A stretch of 64,000 nucleotides of DNA from Lagopus muta (GCF_023343835.1 NC_064437.1:52340972-52404971); one strand, 5' to 3'. Positions 26,701 through 38,632 are shown, numbered from the stretch's first letter. Notes: generated by a model not told the origin, from the sequence alone. Translations and numbers: made by a program.

Positions 26701-29187
26701 GCACAGAATCAGACACCTCCATCTGCTGATGCTACTGTTCATGCTTCCTGTCTCAGAAGCCTCAAATGGATGTTCTGGATCACATACAGCTCATGAACCA
26801 CAGCCAGCAGCATAGCTGAACACAGCCTCTAGCTTCTCTGTTTGCAGAGGAGTGAAACCTTGATTTCCTCTCCCAATGAAACAATTCATAATCCTAATTC
26901 ATAATCCAGAAATATTGCTAGGTGTTCAGATCACCCAGGCAAATAAAATATTGTTAAGTTGCAGTATAATTTAAATTAGTGACAGTATTTCCACTGAACT
27001 CAACATAGCCAGACTTACACTCACTCTTGTTCAAATAGCAGAACATTTATTAGGAATCAGGAATTGCACTGATGTTCTGACAGCTGATCACCTTCAGAAG
27101 AGAAACTAAGTTTCCTGGTTTGTGTTGTAAGTAAAAATTGAATATGAAGTTTGAAAAACAAAAATCAACTTTGATATATGCATTTCCAGTCATGCAAAAA
27201 TCTAGTCCTAACTAAGTCACTTTAAAAGTTAATTACTGTCATTTCTAGAAAATATGCACCTTATCTCTGTGATTAGCTTCAAACTGCAGACAATGAATTG
27301 TGTTCTACATTTAATGAATCAATTGGAGATGTTTCCATTGTCAAGACCTGGTTTAAAAAACACCTTTAGCCTACACATGATAAAGTAAATGGATTGAACC
27401 TCTTGGGTTTTATATAAAAGCCTGACATCCTCCCCTCGCTCTTGTGACTCCTATCTGAGCACTCTAACATTTTCCTGTAGGAATTGGGAACCTGTGTTCA
27501 ACAGTTACACCCCAGCTGATACCACTCCTCCTTGAAATCACATATTTCCGTTCACTTGGTGCAGGCTTGCAGCAAACTGGTCTGAGTGATTAAGCAGATG
27601 TTCTAGAAAGAAATCTCCATTTGAAGAAAAATCCCTGGAAGCTTAAACCAAAATTACACTATTGTTAAGGCATTGTACTTTACTAACAAGGCAGGGAAGC
27701 ATTATCTCAGCTCATCCTACCCATACAAATAATGGGTTGTGTTAGGATAGTATGCATTCTGAAAAGTTTTCCAAGTGTCAGAGAAAAGTAAGTTGCTCCA
27801 GAATTCTTCAGAGCTGTGAAATAAAAGCAAGTTTTTTGTTTTTAACCAAAATCTGATCTTTCTACAATACTTCCCTTTGCAGCTAGAGTTATGTATCTGG
27901 AATAAATAATCAGCTATTCAGAGTCAGTGCCTGTGTGCTGGAAGGCCCTGGGTAGTGGGATGTCTAATGTTTGTCAGAGACCCCACAAGATATCATTGGG
28001 TAATATTTCTGAATTCCAAATTATGGCAAACAGATCAAATGCTTGCAAGCAGCCCTGACTCTTCTTGTAAACAGCCTAGAAGTTACACGTACTGATTTTT
28101 GAAGGCAGGGTAAAAGTTCTTCCACTTTATTTATAGAGGTGGAGAGAGACAAGGATATCCTTTGGACTACTGTGGCTCAAAACTCAGAAAGAGCTTCCTG
28201 CTTCCAACTGTGCAACAAGGAAACAGGAAAATCAAAAAAGAATATTTACCAAAAAAAACATTCTTCTCATTTGTATATACTTTTTCAAACCACTATTACT
28301 ACTAACCACTAGAAAAAAAGCTTAACATCTATAGTCTTTCTTTGGTTCAGGGATATTTATTATCACAGATTTACACTTCTCAAGTCACAGCCACGAGCAG
28401 AGATCCTTTGTGTTCAGAGCACACTTATGGGCTAGGAATAGCTATTGCCAGAGGAAATAAGCAGGAGGGTCAGGGGACAAGCAAATTAAAACAAACCCAA
28501 AATAACCCAAGGATGCACTCCTTTGGTAAACATAAACTTCTTTTAGATGCTGCTGTTGTAAAGAGAATGTCTATGCTGGATCAATAGAAGTATATTTATT
28601 GAAATGTACTGGAATCCAAGAGCTACTGTCATCATGTGAAACTCAGACCCAAATGCTAAAAGGTGACAGGGAGACTTAATGCATTCCCCACCCCCCACTG
28701 GGAGTTAATCCTGATTAAACCCAATTTTAATGATATTTTACAGCCTGAATTTTGTTGTAAGTTGTTACCACAACAAACAGTAAATCCTTAGTGTGGCTGC
28801 AAAATTGATATAATTATTCATTTTGCTTTAAGTAAATTAGAATTGTAGTAGTGTTCTACTTTCCATTCGGAGAATGAAATCTCTTGAGTAACATTTGTTA
28901 AAGATGTTCAGTTACAGTAAGGCTCACTAGCAGTATCACCACTTGCTGTTTCTCCAGGATAGGCCATGGAAGTGATATTAGATACATTTCAGACACCATT
29001 TCATGATGTCATTCTAAAAGATCCACACAGTATAAGCTAATTTGTAAATCAGTAAACTCAGCCCATGTGACATAGGAATAGAAGATCTGGCAACGCCTTA
29101 CACTGAATAATGCAAACTCACAGTGAATAAATAGATATATAAAAACACAAAATATTTAAATTCTTTTGTGAAAAGTCAAATGCCAGC

Positions 29188-29214
29188 AAAAAAAAAAAAA
29201 AAAAATTTTTTTTT
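29188..29214. repeat. A18-T9 junction
   Basis: Eighteen A are followed directly by nine T. The sequence can fold as a hairpin and is a strong nucleosome-disfavouring element. No adjoining retroelement is visible. Confidence 0.9.
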
Positions 29215-29904
29215 GCTTAGTTGAGGCCTAATCTTGATGTTTGGGAGAAAATTTGAAAAAGAAGCATGACAGTCAGATGACAGCTTATTGTACTTTGGGA
29301 TTTAGAGACAAGGATACTGCCACTGCAAGATGCAGATAAATCCAATCTCAGCTAGAGTTGCTGTACCAAGGTTCAACCACAATTTTGCAGATGTGCCACA
29401 GAGTTTGATTTTCTCAGTATGAAGGTGCCACATTTCACAAAAGTATATGGAGGCAGACTTCTGCCATCACCATTTCATTCTCCTGCCTTCTGGTAAGGTA
29501 CAGTGATACATGCTCTATAAATATGCAAAGTAACGCAACCTGCTTCGAATGAAGTAAGTAAACAATTTTCTTATCAGTCCATGCTAGATAAGGAACAGAT
29601 TTCTTTGCCATTTAAAGAAACTGCATGTCTATGATAAACTAATGGCTGGGTGTGAATACTAATCATGAACATATCCAAATATTGTCATTAGTGATAAAAC
29701 TGTTAGATGGTTGTACAGAACTCTTACAATAACTGACCTTAAAACAGTGCTCTTTAATATTCTCTTCATCTAGTCTCCATTTCCCCCATCACTTTAAGTA
29801 CTTGCTTATTCCATATAATGGTTTAAGCATTAAGGATGTGTTTTGAATTCAGTTCTCTTGACTGCCTCCATATTGAAATGAGTAATTTTGTTGTTATTTG
29901 CAGA

Positions 29905-29933
29905 TTTTTTATTTATTTATTTATTTATTTTTT
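29905..29933. repeat. (TTTA)n microsatellite
   Basis: About five TTTA units with T-rich ends. Short and unremarkable. Confidence 0.85.
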
Positions 29934-32692
29934 GGAAGGGTAAAACTTCAATATATTATTTGTCCTCTTGGACAAAGGGCATTCCCAGCAACAAAAAAGA
30001 AATCTTATGGAAGTGCTGTCCTCAAAGTCATAACTTGTGTCTGGGTGGTTTCGTCTCTAATAGTTTCAGCCATCCCACCATGCTTCCTACATACATTTCA
30101 GTATTCCATCGTAAAGCAGAACATCAATTGAACAGGTCCACAGTCTCTGCAGGCAGAGTGTGAAAGAGTCTGACATCTTCCCACAGGACACTGAAGTAAT
30201 CCAGTTTTTTCTAAAAGGAAAAGGTGGCTTATCTCTCCACGTTACTTCATTCCCAACCTACAGTTATATTTTCCCCTTAATAATCAAGAGAATACTGCTT
30301 TTGCTGAAATACCAAGGTCTATTGGATGAATTCCAAAGTAAGGAAATGTTGCTCAACATTTATGCTGTGCAACAGCACTACGCAGTTGTCCTAGCTCTTT
30401 TCCAACCTGCTTCCCAATATGAATCAAAGCATCCAGCACATCCAAGAACTCTCTCTAGATCTCCAAAAGGAAGCGCAAAAATTAATACACTTGTAGAAGG
30501 TCATGGGTGTTTCCCTGTGCCACTTAAGGACAGATTGCAGAGTACATGCACTAAGATTAACGTAGCACTTAATTTAAAAGTTAATGAAATAAAATTAGAG
30601 GTATATGTTTAAATCCACTTTTGTCAAGTTCCTGTCTGCCTGATGTCCCAGGGCAGCTAGGCATTCTGCAGGTTATCAGATCTTTCTTAGACAAATAAAG
30701 GAAAAAGGGTTGCACTGTGACATAGAGAGAAGTAAACAGGAGTGCTCCCAGGGACCACAATGGGAATTAAAATTAATGCTACATATCACTCCTTTTACAA
30801 AAATGAATAAGCCCAGAACTGTGTCAAAGATAAGAGCTTGTTCTTTATTTTACATATTTGCTCCTTCTCACCAAAATGAATAATATTTGAGTATCTAAAT
30901 GGATCTGAGGAAGATATTTACAATACTATGTTGTTGATAATGCAACAGGCACAATGAAGACTAAAATATCTAAATCATGAACACGTTGCAGCTCTGATAC
31001 ACATGGTGTCCTATATTGACATACACAATGACTTCACCTGTACTATGCTGGGTTGGATAAAGCTGTCCTGCTATCCCACCCCTTGCTTAGGCATCTTACC
31101 ACTTTCACTCCACCAGTTAAGTCCTCTAGTCACACACAAGATCATCTTATCAGAAAATTACATTAAAAGCAGTTATTGGAAAAAAAAAAATTAATAGAAT
31201 AATCTGTTGCAGAAACTCACATCAAGATTCTGCCAAAACAGCTGCAAGATCAAAATCTAGTCATTGTAATTTCTGCTCACATTACTCTTCCCTATTGTAT
31301 CTATTTGTGTTATGCTTCCTTGAATTTGTGCAGGAGGTCATGAAGGAAATCTTTGACATTCCAACTAAAAGTTGTTTAACTCTGAGTGTAAGAAAATAAA
31401 TTTTATTTCACAAGAAGTTTAGGACTGTTGACCAGACATAGCTCATAAATTTGCAGAATAACAGGGAATCCGGAATGCTCTAAGCTCATTTTCTGAACTG
31501 GATTACTGTCACTAACACATTAACGCATAGAATATAGTAAACTTGGGAGCTATAACACCGTAAACACTGTAGCTTCAGAGATAATATTCTGCTCTAAAAT
31601 ACTTCACCAATGAATAATTAGCTAAATTAATAACTTTCACATGAAGTCATTCTTATAATAGGTTAAGGTACTCAATAAAGAAACATAAGATGGAAGATTG
31701 CAAGACTGCTTTGCTTCTTTAACTTTACACAAAATTATTCTCATGGAGGCACATTCAGATAGCTTAAAGTTGAATGTATGAGAACCACAGGAGGATTCAA
31801 AAGATTGATGTTCTCTTCTTGGTCTACCAGGAAATCTAGCGAGTAGCCATCCCATCTCTATCATCATATCTCTATCAAAACAGATAGCTGTTTTTATAAT
31901 GTGCTTTGCAATTTATTCAAAAAGAGATATCAAGGACTTATTATTCCTATTAAATATACTTAAAATCAATTAGTATATATCAATCTTTCTACACGTTGTA
32001 AGATTGAGGTTAATGTCTAGTTTCTGTTTTATGGTTTTGTTTTGTTTTTTTTATCTGTTCATCTCCCTGTAGAGGATATACAGGTTCACAGATTTTTGAT
32101 TTCTACCAATCCATTGCCCCACACTTCAAAAGTACATTTGGGTTAGTTGTATCAAGAGATTTCAGATTGTTATGTTTCAGCTGTTCCTTTCTTTTTCATT
32201 CAGGGACAATTCTCCAATTCAGTAATTTCTTGACATTTTAATCAAATTGCAATTTGTTTTATATTGCATATTACTTAACTTTAATCCTGTATTTGCAGTA
32301 TATCCCAATATAAATCCTAGCTCATTTAGAAAGGATGTCTTCCTGGGACCCACCAATTCTGTGATTTGGAAGTTGGTCCTTTCTTATCCTCAATCACGAG
32401 AACTGCAGCTTTCCAAGAAACAAAACCAGTTTTTAAGCAATTACAGTTTCTATCAGTCAAGCAGTAGAAGAATAGAACTTAAAGATGCAGGTGTAAAATC
32501 CCTGAAAAATTAGTATACCTGGACTAAAATTAAGCAAATATTATTGAAGCTTGATGTCTTGCTGGATATGCACATATCTTCTGGCAATTATCTCTAGCAC
32601 TACAGATTAGCCGATGTCATTAAAGCACTTTGAAATGTCAATAGCATCCAGCTTCTTTACCAAGACATATGTGGAAAAGCAGGGTGGGAAGA

Positions 32693-34600
32693 ATCACAGA
32701 ATCACAGAATCACAGAATCACCCGGGTTGGAAGGGACCCCAAGGATCATGTAGTTCCAACCCCCCTGCCTAGCAGGGCCACCAACATACATATTCAGATC
32801 AGGTTGCCCAGGACCCCGTCCAACCTGGCCTTAAACACGTCCAAGGACGGGGCATCCACAACCTCCCTGGGCAGCCCGTTCCAGGGCCTAACCACTCTCC
32901 TAGTAAAGAACTTCCCCCTAACATCTAACCTAAATCTTCCCTCCTTCAACTTAAAACCATTTCCCCTAGTCCTGCTGTTGTCAGCCCTTTTGAAGAGTTT
33001 ACTCCCCTCCTGGGTGTAGGTTCCCTTCAGGTATTGATAGGCTGCAATGAGGTCACCCCGCAGCCTTCTCTTCTCCAGGCTGAACAAGCCCAACTCCCTC
33101 AGCCTGTCCTCATAGGGGAGGTGCTCCAGCCCCTTGATCATCTTAGTCGCCCTCCTCTGGACCCTTTCCAAAATCTCTATGTCTTTCTTGTACTGAGGGC
33201 TCCACACCTGGACACAGTACTCCAGATGGGGCCTCACAAGAGCCGTGTAGAGAGGGACAATCACCTCCCTGTCCCTGCTGGCCACCCCTCTCCTGATGGA
33301 GCCCAGGATCCCATTTGCCTTTTGAGCTGCCAGAGCGCACTGCTGGCTCATATTCAGTCTCTCGTCCATCAGGACCCCCAGGTCCTTCTCTGCCGAGCTG
33401 CTCTCAAGGACCGCTCCTCCCAGCCTGTACAGGTGCCTGGGGTTCTTCCGGCCCAAATGCAAAACCTTGCACTTTGCCGTGTTGAACCTCATCAGGTTCA
33501 CCCGAGCCCAGCCCTCCAGCCTGTCGAGGTCCCTCTGAATGGCATCCCTTCCTTCCACCGTATCAACCGCACCACTCAGCTTGGTGTCGTCAGCAAACTT
33601 GCTGAGGGTGCACTCGATTCCCTCATCGATGTCATTAATAAAGATGTTAAAGAGCACCGGTCCCAAGACAGACCCTTGGGGGACACCACTTGTTACCGGC
33701 CTCCACCTGGACATAGAGCCATTGACCACCACCCTCTGTCTGCGGCCTTTCAACCAATTGCTTATCCATCGGGTCGTCCACCCATCAAATCCACTTCCCT
33801 CCAATTTGGAGATGAGGATGTGGTGGGGGACCATGTCAAAGGCCTTGCTCAGGTCCAGGTAAATGACATCGGTCGCCTTCCCTTCGTCCACCAATGCCGT
33901 CACTCCATCATAGAAGGCCACAAGATTAGTTAGGCATGACCTTCCTTTGGTGAAGCCGTGCTGGCTGTCTCGGATCACATGCTCATTCTTTATGTGACCG
34001 AGCATGTTGTCCAGGAGGATCTGTTCCATGATCTTCCCAGGCACGGAGGTGAGACTCACCGGCCTGTAGTTCCCTGGGTCCTCCCTGCTCCCCTTCTTGT
34101 ATATGGGAGTGACGTGACCCTTCCTCCAGTCGTCCGGGACCTCACCTGACAGCCACGACTTCTCAAATATGATGGAGAGCGGCTCGGCAACCACCTCGGC
34201 CAGCTCCTTCAGGACCCTGGGATGCACGCCATCCGGCCCCATAGACTTGTATTCATTCAGTCTAAGGAGGCACTCTCGGACTTGCTCTGCCCTTACAGTG
34301 GGGAGGGATTTATCTCCTCGGTCCCCACATAGAGGTTTGGGGATGCAGGGTTCAGGGACGTGAAAAAGACTAGAATCCTGGCCACCAGTGAAGACCGAGG
34401 TGAAGAACTCATTCAGCACCTCAGCTTTCTCTTCATCTGTTGAAGCCAGTTCTCCTTTTACATTTACCAAAGCAGGTACGCCCGTTTTGGCCTGTCTCTT
34501 CTGGGCAATGTACCTGTAGAAGGTTTTCTTATTGTTTTTCACGTCCCTTGCCAAGTTCAGTTCTGCCTGCTGTTCTGCATGCTGCTTTCTCCTGTCTGGA
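32693..34600 (-). mobile_element. CR1 LINE, 5'-truncated, with an open reverse transcriptase frame
   Basis: This CR1 non-LTR retrotransposon lies on the minus strand. Its 3' end is intact and shows the typical octamer repeat (GATTCTGT type, read at 32694-32720 on the plus strand). The frame is open for 586 codons (34554-32794) and continues upstream in frame into LNLARD-type sequence, so the apparent start is not a true start. Reverse transcriptase motifs appear in order: NYRPVSL (162-168), LDLSKAFD (233-240), GVPQGS (290-295) and the catalytic FADD (320-323). The endonuclease domain that precedes the reverse transcriptase in complete CR1 ORF2 is missing. The copy is therefore dead on arrival but young enough to keep the frame. 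The 5' boundary is uncertain by about 30 bases, and I saw no target-site duplication. Confidence 0.95.
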
Positions 34601-36847
34601 GAAATCCTTCAGACATTTGAGCTACTATCTGATTATTCCAACAGCTCTCCCTGCTCATGACCCATATATCTTTAAAATGCCTTGTTTAAATATCCTCAAA
34701 TTTATTTAAAAAAAAAAAAAATTGTCAGCTGGCCACAGACCACACATTCCAGAACTGAAGTAGAAAGGAATGTGAATGGGTGGGTGGGGGAGAGGAAGGA
34801 AATCAGATTTAGTATTGAAAACAAGACTGAGCTGGCTGAGAAGCAGCTGATGTGCACTCAAACAGTTGCAGTGTGATACCACTACTGTTTTTGTTCAGGG
34901 AAAAAAAGTGAATAGCCATTTATCCATACTTTGAAGGTTTTATTTTAACTTAATCAATGTAGTACCATTTACGAGATACCAAAGACAGGAAGTAAATCCA
35001 GTTAAGCTTCAGGCCTTCACAGGTCACAAAGATGTTAATGCTTCTTTATTCAGAATGAAGTAATATCTCAGGAGATGCTGATAAATTAATTCACTTATCT
35101 AAAGGCTAAGGAAGTACCAACTCCCAAAGGCAATGAGAATCATAAAAAATTATGAAATAAACCAGTCAGTTTGAAGATGGAGAGCAAAGGTTTGTGCTAT
35201 TGCAGGGAAAACTATTTCAGGGATTTTTCCATTTGCTAAATCAGAAAAGTGAGGGTGCCTAGCTGAACTACATTTAATATTACTTAATTTTCCTTTGGGA
35301 GAAGAGAGAGAAAAGTCAGGAGGATAGGGATTTCAGTCTTAGTGGTAGTTAAGAAAAACCATCATATATTTCCTAGAAAATCTGCAGATCATATAGAAAT
35401 AAAAATAGTTTTCTCTACTGTATCTAAATCCCCAGTCATCTCATTCTCTATTCCTGGAAGGATCTAAGTGGAAAGACCCCAAATTCTGTGTGGCTGAATC
35501 ACTGAAAGTCTCAGTGAAACAAACTAGAATGGTCTGCAGGAATCAGAGGGGCAAAAATCTGTCATTTTTATAAATACTTCAGAGATTAAATTGCTACTAT
35601 TTGTCAAAGTCCTGTGTTGGCTCAGCTGTTTCTGAGCCCTCATACAGTAGAAGGATTTCTGTCTGGGGAGATTTTACATCACTTCATTAGAATTAAAACA
35701 GGACAAAGAGGAACACATTTCTTGTGATGTGAAATCCCATAGTGTCATTGACAAAGTTAGATGGTAGAGAACCCTTTCCTTGAAGAATGGAAGCTACTGT
35801 TCAGCTGAAGAACACTGCTAATTACTTAAACTGATGGGTTGACTGTATCGTGGACAAACATTCCCTGCCATTCAACTAGGCAAGATCTTCCATTAGCTCT
35901 TCAAAAAAAAAAAAAAAAAAAAAAAAAGAAAAGAAAAGAACAATTTGATTGTTATTGTCTAGTTGTTATCACTCCCATTCTACTCAGAAAAACAACACAA
36001 GCCTCTTCCTCCAACTAAATAACAGGCTTCTGATGGAAAAATTATTTCTGAAACTGTAGTTCTAAAGAAAATCTAGCCCTAAATAAGTACTGTGCAGCTG
36101 AGCTTACCATAGCAGCCTAATTTATTTATTATTTTATTCTTTAGACCTCTCTTCAGAAGCCTCTACAATAACAACAGAAATTGATTATGGAGTTTCTCAA
36201 ATGCTTCAGAAATGTCACAGTTGATTAAAAGGGGCAGTTCTTTGTTTTTGCCAAGAAGAAAAAAAACCACAAAGGTTAGATTTGGAGCAGGTTTATGAGA
36301 GCATCACCACATTCAACTTTTTAAGCTCCAAAATATGGCTTCCCATGTTTTTACATCCCTCTTCCCCCAAGTTTCTAACCCACATACCTCCGAAAAAAAG
36401 TTTCTAGAAGAGTCAGGACTTCCTTAATCATAGAAGAATTAAACAACAACAAAAAAATACAAACAAGCAAAAAACCCTCCAAAACAGACAAAAAAGCATG
36501 AGTTATTTAATTAGCTTTTCATAGACTATAAATAGCTTCTTCCCTTCCTCCACGTCCTCAGAATTTCTTTGAAGATTACTCTCAGCAGCAAAGAATCAAC
36601 TACATTGCTTAATTGACACTTATATTAAATCTACAGATAGATACATACTGTATAAAGAAGTGAATCAAACACCACTCAAGTCTCAGAGCTTACACTCTCA
36701 GATCATGGGTACAACAACAAGCACATATTTCTACTTCTATACATTCCTTACCAAGTTTATTCTAAACATCTTCATATAAGATAACAGTATTACTAATAAG
36801 CCATTATTACCTCTGCATTCCCCTGCTTTCCTCAAGGATTCAGAAAA
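34601..36847. other. Spacer between the CR1 element and the candidate gene
   Basis: AT-rich sequence with an A25 tract at 35903. No gene is visible. If the candidate gene has further exons beyond 37029, they would lie here; one weak possibility (about 36540-36600 on the minus strand) could not be phased. Confidence 0.5.
35903..35940. repeat. A25 followed by GAAAA units
   Basis: A poly(A) run decays into GAAAA repeats. No retroelement body is recognisable to its left. Confidence 0.9.
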
Positions 36848-38632
36848 TTTATTCTATTATTCCCTCATAAAAGTATACTGAAAGGTCTGTCAGTTGTTCG
36901 TTATACTAATCCTAATAGTAAGAGAAAAAGGTCATCAGATAATAGAATGGATAAAACAGACAATAGTTCAAGAAGCAGGAAGTAAAATTCATCATTCAGT
37001 TGATAACTGTCACCGTTACACAACATACCATCAATAGCCCAAGAACCTCCATCAGTCTGGTTCTTTCCTACTAAAAGGTCCCTTCTCCACTCTCACACAT
37101 CAGAGTTTAGGTTAATATACCAAAGACTAATTTCCTAAATTGAGAAATACTTTACAGTTGTCCTATATGGCACACAATAGTAACAGGCTTATGCTATAGC
37201 CTAGGAATAAGATCCAGTCAAGGTATTGTGGATTACAGCAGAAATACATTAGACCTTGCTGACTACAGGCAGATAACTATTTAAAGCCTTACTTTTATTG
37301 CAAAAATGCAGCATCATTGTTGTGTGATGCCTTGTACAACAATGCTGTAATGCAACAAAATGCAACAATGGCAGGAAAGCAGCAAAGTCCAAGGCTGCAA
37401 CAGTCAAGGACTTACTCAAACACAACAGCCACAAGTACAGAAACAAAAGAAAAAAAGCCACTTACCTTCAGGAGGCCTCAGGTAGGCAGGGATTTCCAGC
37501 AAGACACCTTTGCCTCCACTGCCAGCTCTTAAATGAAGTTTGGGAAAGGGTGAATCCTGGCTCTGCTCCTTCTGGTCACTCAGACAAACTGCATGCATCT
37601 GAGCTCCCCTGGGTTGGCCCTGCCTTCCCAACAGGTGCTCAATCACGGCTTCAAACTGTGATTCAGCATTCCTACTACCGTTTGTTATCATGTGTGCTTT
37701 TGTAATTTTCACTTGGAGCTTTGTGCACGTATGCTCTTCATTCACCTGCAAAGTACATTTCTTTTTGAAGATAAATTTATTCTTTATTTAAATAATTTTA
37801 AAAGTCTTCTTCTTGCTATCAAATCTGTAACACATTTAATTATAAGGTTAAAGAGTCTAAAATTTTATCTACTTCATTAGAGTGTTAGTTTTCATTTAGC
37901 TTAAGAGAAAGTGAGACTAAAATTACCTGATTAAAGCTAGTATATTTTGATTCTGAAGTGTTTCGGAACATATCAATAAATCTGGAAAAAAAGTTGAGCA
38001 AATATAAAACACTGTATAATATATTATGCATAATATATTATAAAATATTACAGGAAACAGCAGTAAAAAGAGGAGATATTATATTTAAGTATGCAAACTT
38101 CTGAATTGCAAAACATTTCCTAAGCAAAACCTTTAAAGAGGCAGCACAACAGATTAACTAAGAAGTCCTGTGAGAAATTTTTCAGTGAAAGTAAGAACAA
38201 ACATTGTATTTACAGCTACATCTCACTTTTTAATCATTCTGTTTTACCATGTGGCCCGTAGACCCAGTAGCTGTTAACTTGTTATTACCATTAATGATTA
38301 TTTGGTGTTTGCAGTCTTCCGATCACCTGCACTGCCTGGCACGTATGCCTTCTTGTAATTGAAACCAGTCTGCCTCCCATGTGGACTGCAGGAATTCAAG
38401 GCTGAGAGTTTTGAAAGTAGTCTAAGGGATTTAATTTCAATAACCAATATGCATGTAAATCCCCTGGAGTGCTTTGAGTAATCTCAGCTCCAAATCCAAG
38501 CAGGCTAAATCTCAGGTGAATCCATTAATTGCATTGGTCTGTTTGCTTAAGAAAGGGATATTTGGTTTATTACAAATAAATACCTTCTCAAACATTTTTG
38601 ACCTGGGATTTCTTTTCATTTCAGTTCTGGCC
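36848..38632 (-). CDS. Candidate five-exon gene of unknown function (gene model)
   Basis: Five segments on the minus strand (38632-38584, 38385-38327, 37981-37927, 37745-37466 and 37067 onward) are flanked by AG and GT, and each boundary phase fits the next, so one open frame runs through all five. The introns are 198, 345, 181 and 398 bases. Starting at ATG 38619 (G at -3, A at +4) and reading the last exon through to TAA at 36903-36901 gives 597 bases, or 198 residues. AATAAA on the minus strand at 36853-36848 is a suitable polyadenylation signal. The N-terminal half is charged and rich in Q and E. The last part is strongly leucine-rich, which could be a membrane segment or simply intron read as coding. 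No signal peptide or known domain is visible. I do not recognise the protein and assign no function. It could be a real gene, an exon set of a larger gene, or a decayed gene. Confidence 0.45.
36901..37067 (-). CDS. Possible last exon of the unknown gene
   Basis: An acceptor (CCTTTTAGTAG|GA) starts a segment in phase 1, as required by the previous donor. It reads KNQTDGGSWAIDG, with an NQT glycosylation sequon. Two readings are possible. Either the exon stops at a donor (GATG|GTATGT; exon 37067-37029, 39 bases) and further exons follow, or it continues in frame for another 43 codons to TAA at 36903-36901. The second reading places AATAAA 48 bases past the stop but gives a very leucine-rich tail. 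The sequence does not decide between them. Confidence 0.33.
37466..37745 (-). CDS. Best-supported exon of the unknown gene (280 bases)
   Basis: The exon begins after a good acceptor (TTTGCAG|GTGAATGAAG) and ends at a near-perfect donor (CCTGAAG|GTAAGTG), starting in phase 0 and leaving one base. It encodes 93 residues, beginning VNEEHTCTKLQVKI and ending LLEIPAYLRPPE. Its base composition is clearly more GC-rich than the flanking DNA, and its codons (GTG, CTG, GAG, CAG, GGC, GCC) look like vertebrate coding sequence. The frame remains open past the donor for only a short distance. The middle is hydrophilic, with Q, S and G; no domain or catalytic motif is visible. Of the five segments this is the one I would defend as a real exon on its own. 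Confidence 0.6.
37927..37981 (-). CDS. Exon of the unknown gene (55 bases)
   Basis: A classical acceptor (CTTTTTTTCCAG|A) and a donor (AATCAG|GTAATT) bound a 55-base segment that encodes FIDMFRNTSESKYTSFNQ. Its first base completes an Arg codon begun by the previous segment, and it ends in phase 0, matching the 280-base exon 181 bases downstream. The polypyrimidine tract is strong. The exon is short, so support comes mainly from the phase match and the splice signals. Confidence 0.5.
38015..38042. repeat. Perfect 28-bp AT-rich palindrome
   Basis: The half-site TATAATATATTATG is followed immediately by its exact reverse complement with no spacer, centred on GC. Each arm contains a smaller palindrome (ATAATATATTAT), so the site is nested. 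It sits 33 bases before the 55-base exon of the candidate gene, within its second intron. It could extrude as a cruciform or be a chance product of AT-rich sequence. Confidence 0.85.
38327..38385 (-). CDS. Exon of the unknown gene (59 bases)
   Basis: The segment lies between an acceptor (TTCCTGCAG|TCC) and a donor (GTGCAG|GTGATC). It encodes STWEADWFQLQEGIRARQC plus two bases of an Arg codon. It starts in phase 0 and ends in phase 2, exactly as needed for the next segment (37981-37927). A second frame is also open here, so the frame is set by its neighbours rather than by the exon itself. The donor lacks the usual AAGT ending and is only moderate. Confidence 0.42.
38584..38632 (-). CDS. Possible first coding exon of the unknown gene (49 bases)
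   Basis: The segment runs from an acceptor-like CACCCACCCAG|G to a donor (GAGAAG|GTATTT) and ends in phase 0, matching the next segment. It contains ATG at 38619 in good context, giving MKRNPRSKMFEK as a possible N-terminus. I found no convincing coding segment further upstream, so this may be the start exon, with the acceptor-like sequence being either chance or the edge of a spliced leader. No CpG island is present. Confidence 0.35.

Larger units (their letters stand above)
17760..32692. other. Intergenic region upstream of the ADGRA gene
   Basis: Apart from CR1 remnants and simple repeats, I see no exon, RNA gene or promoter here. The longest frames (for example 30160-30612 on the plus strand, 150 codons) have no recognisable domain or splice context. 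AT-rich throughout. Confidence 0.6.

Noticed and set aside
33034..33933. 299-codon plus-strand frame within the CR1
   Set aside because: It is antisense to the reverse transcriptase frame, which carries all the recognisable motifs.
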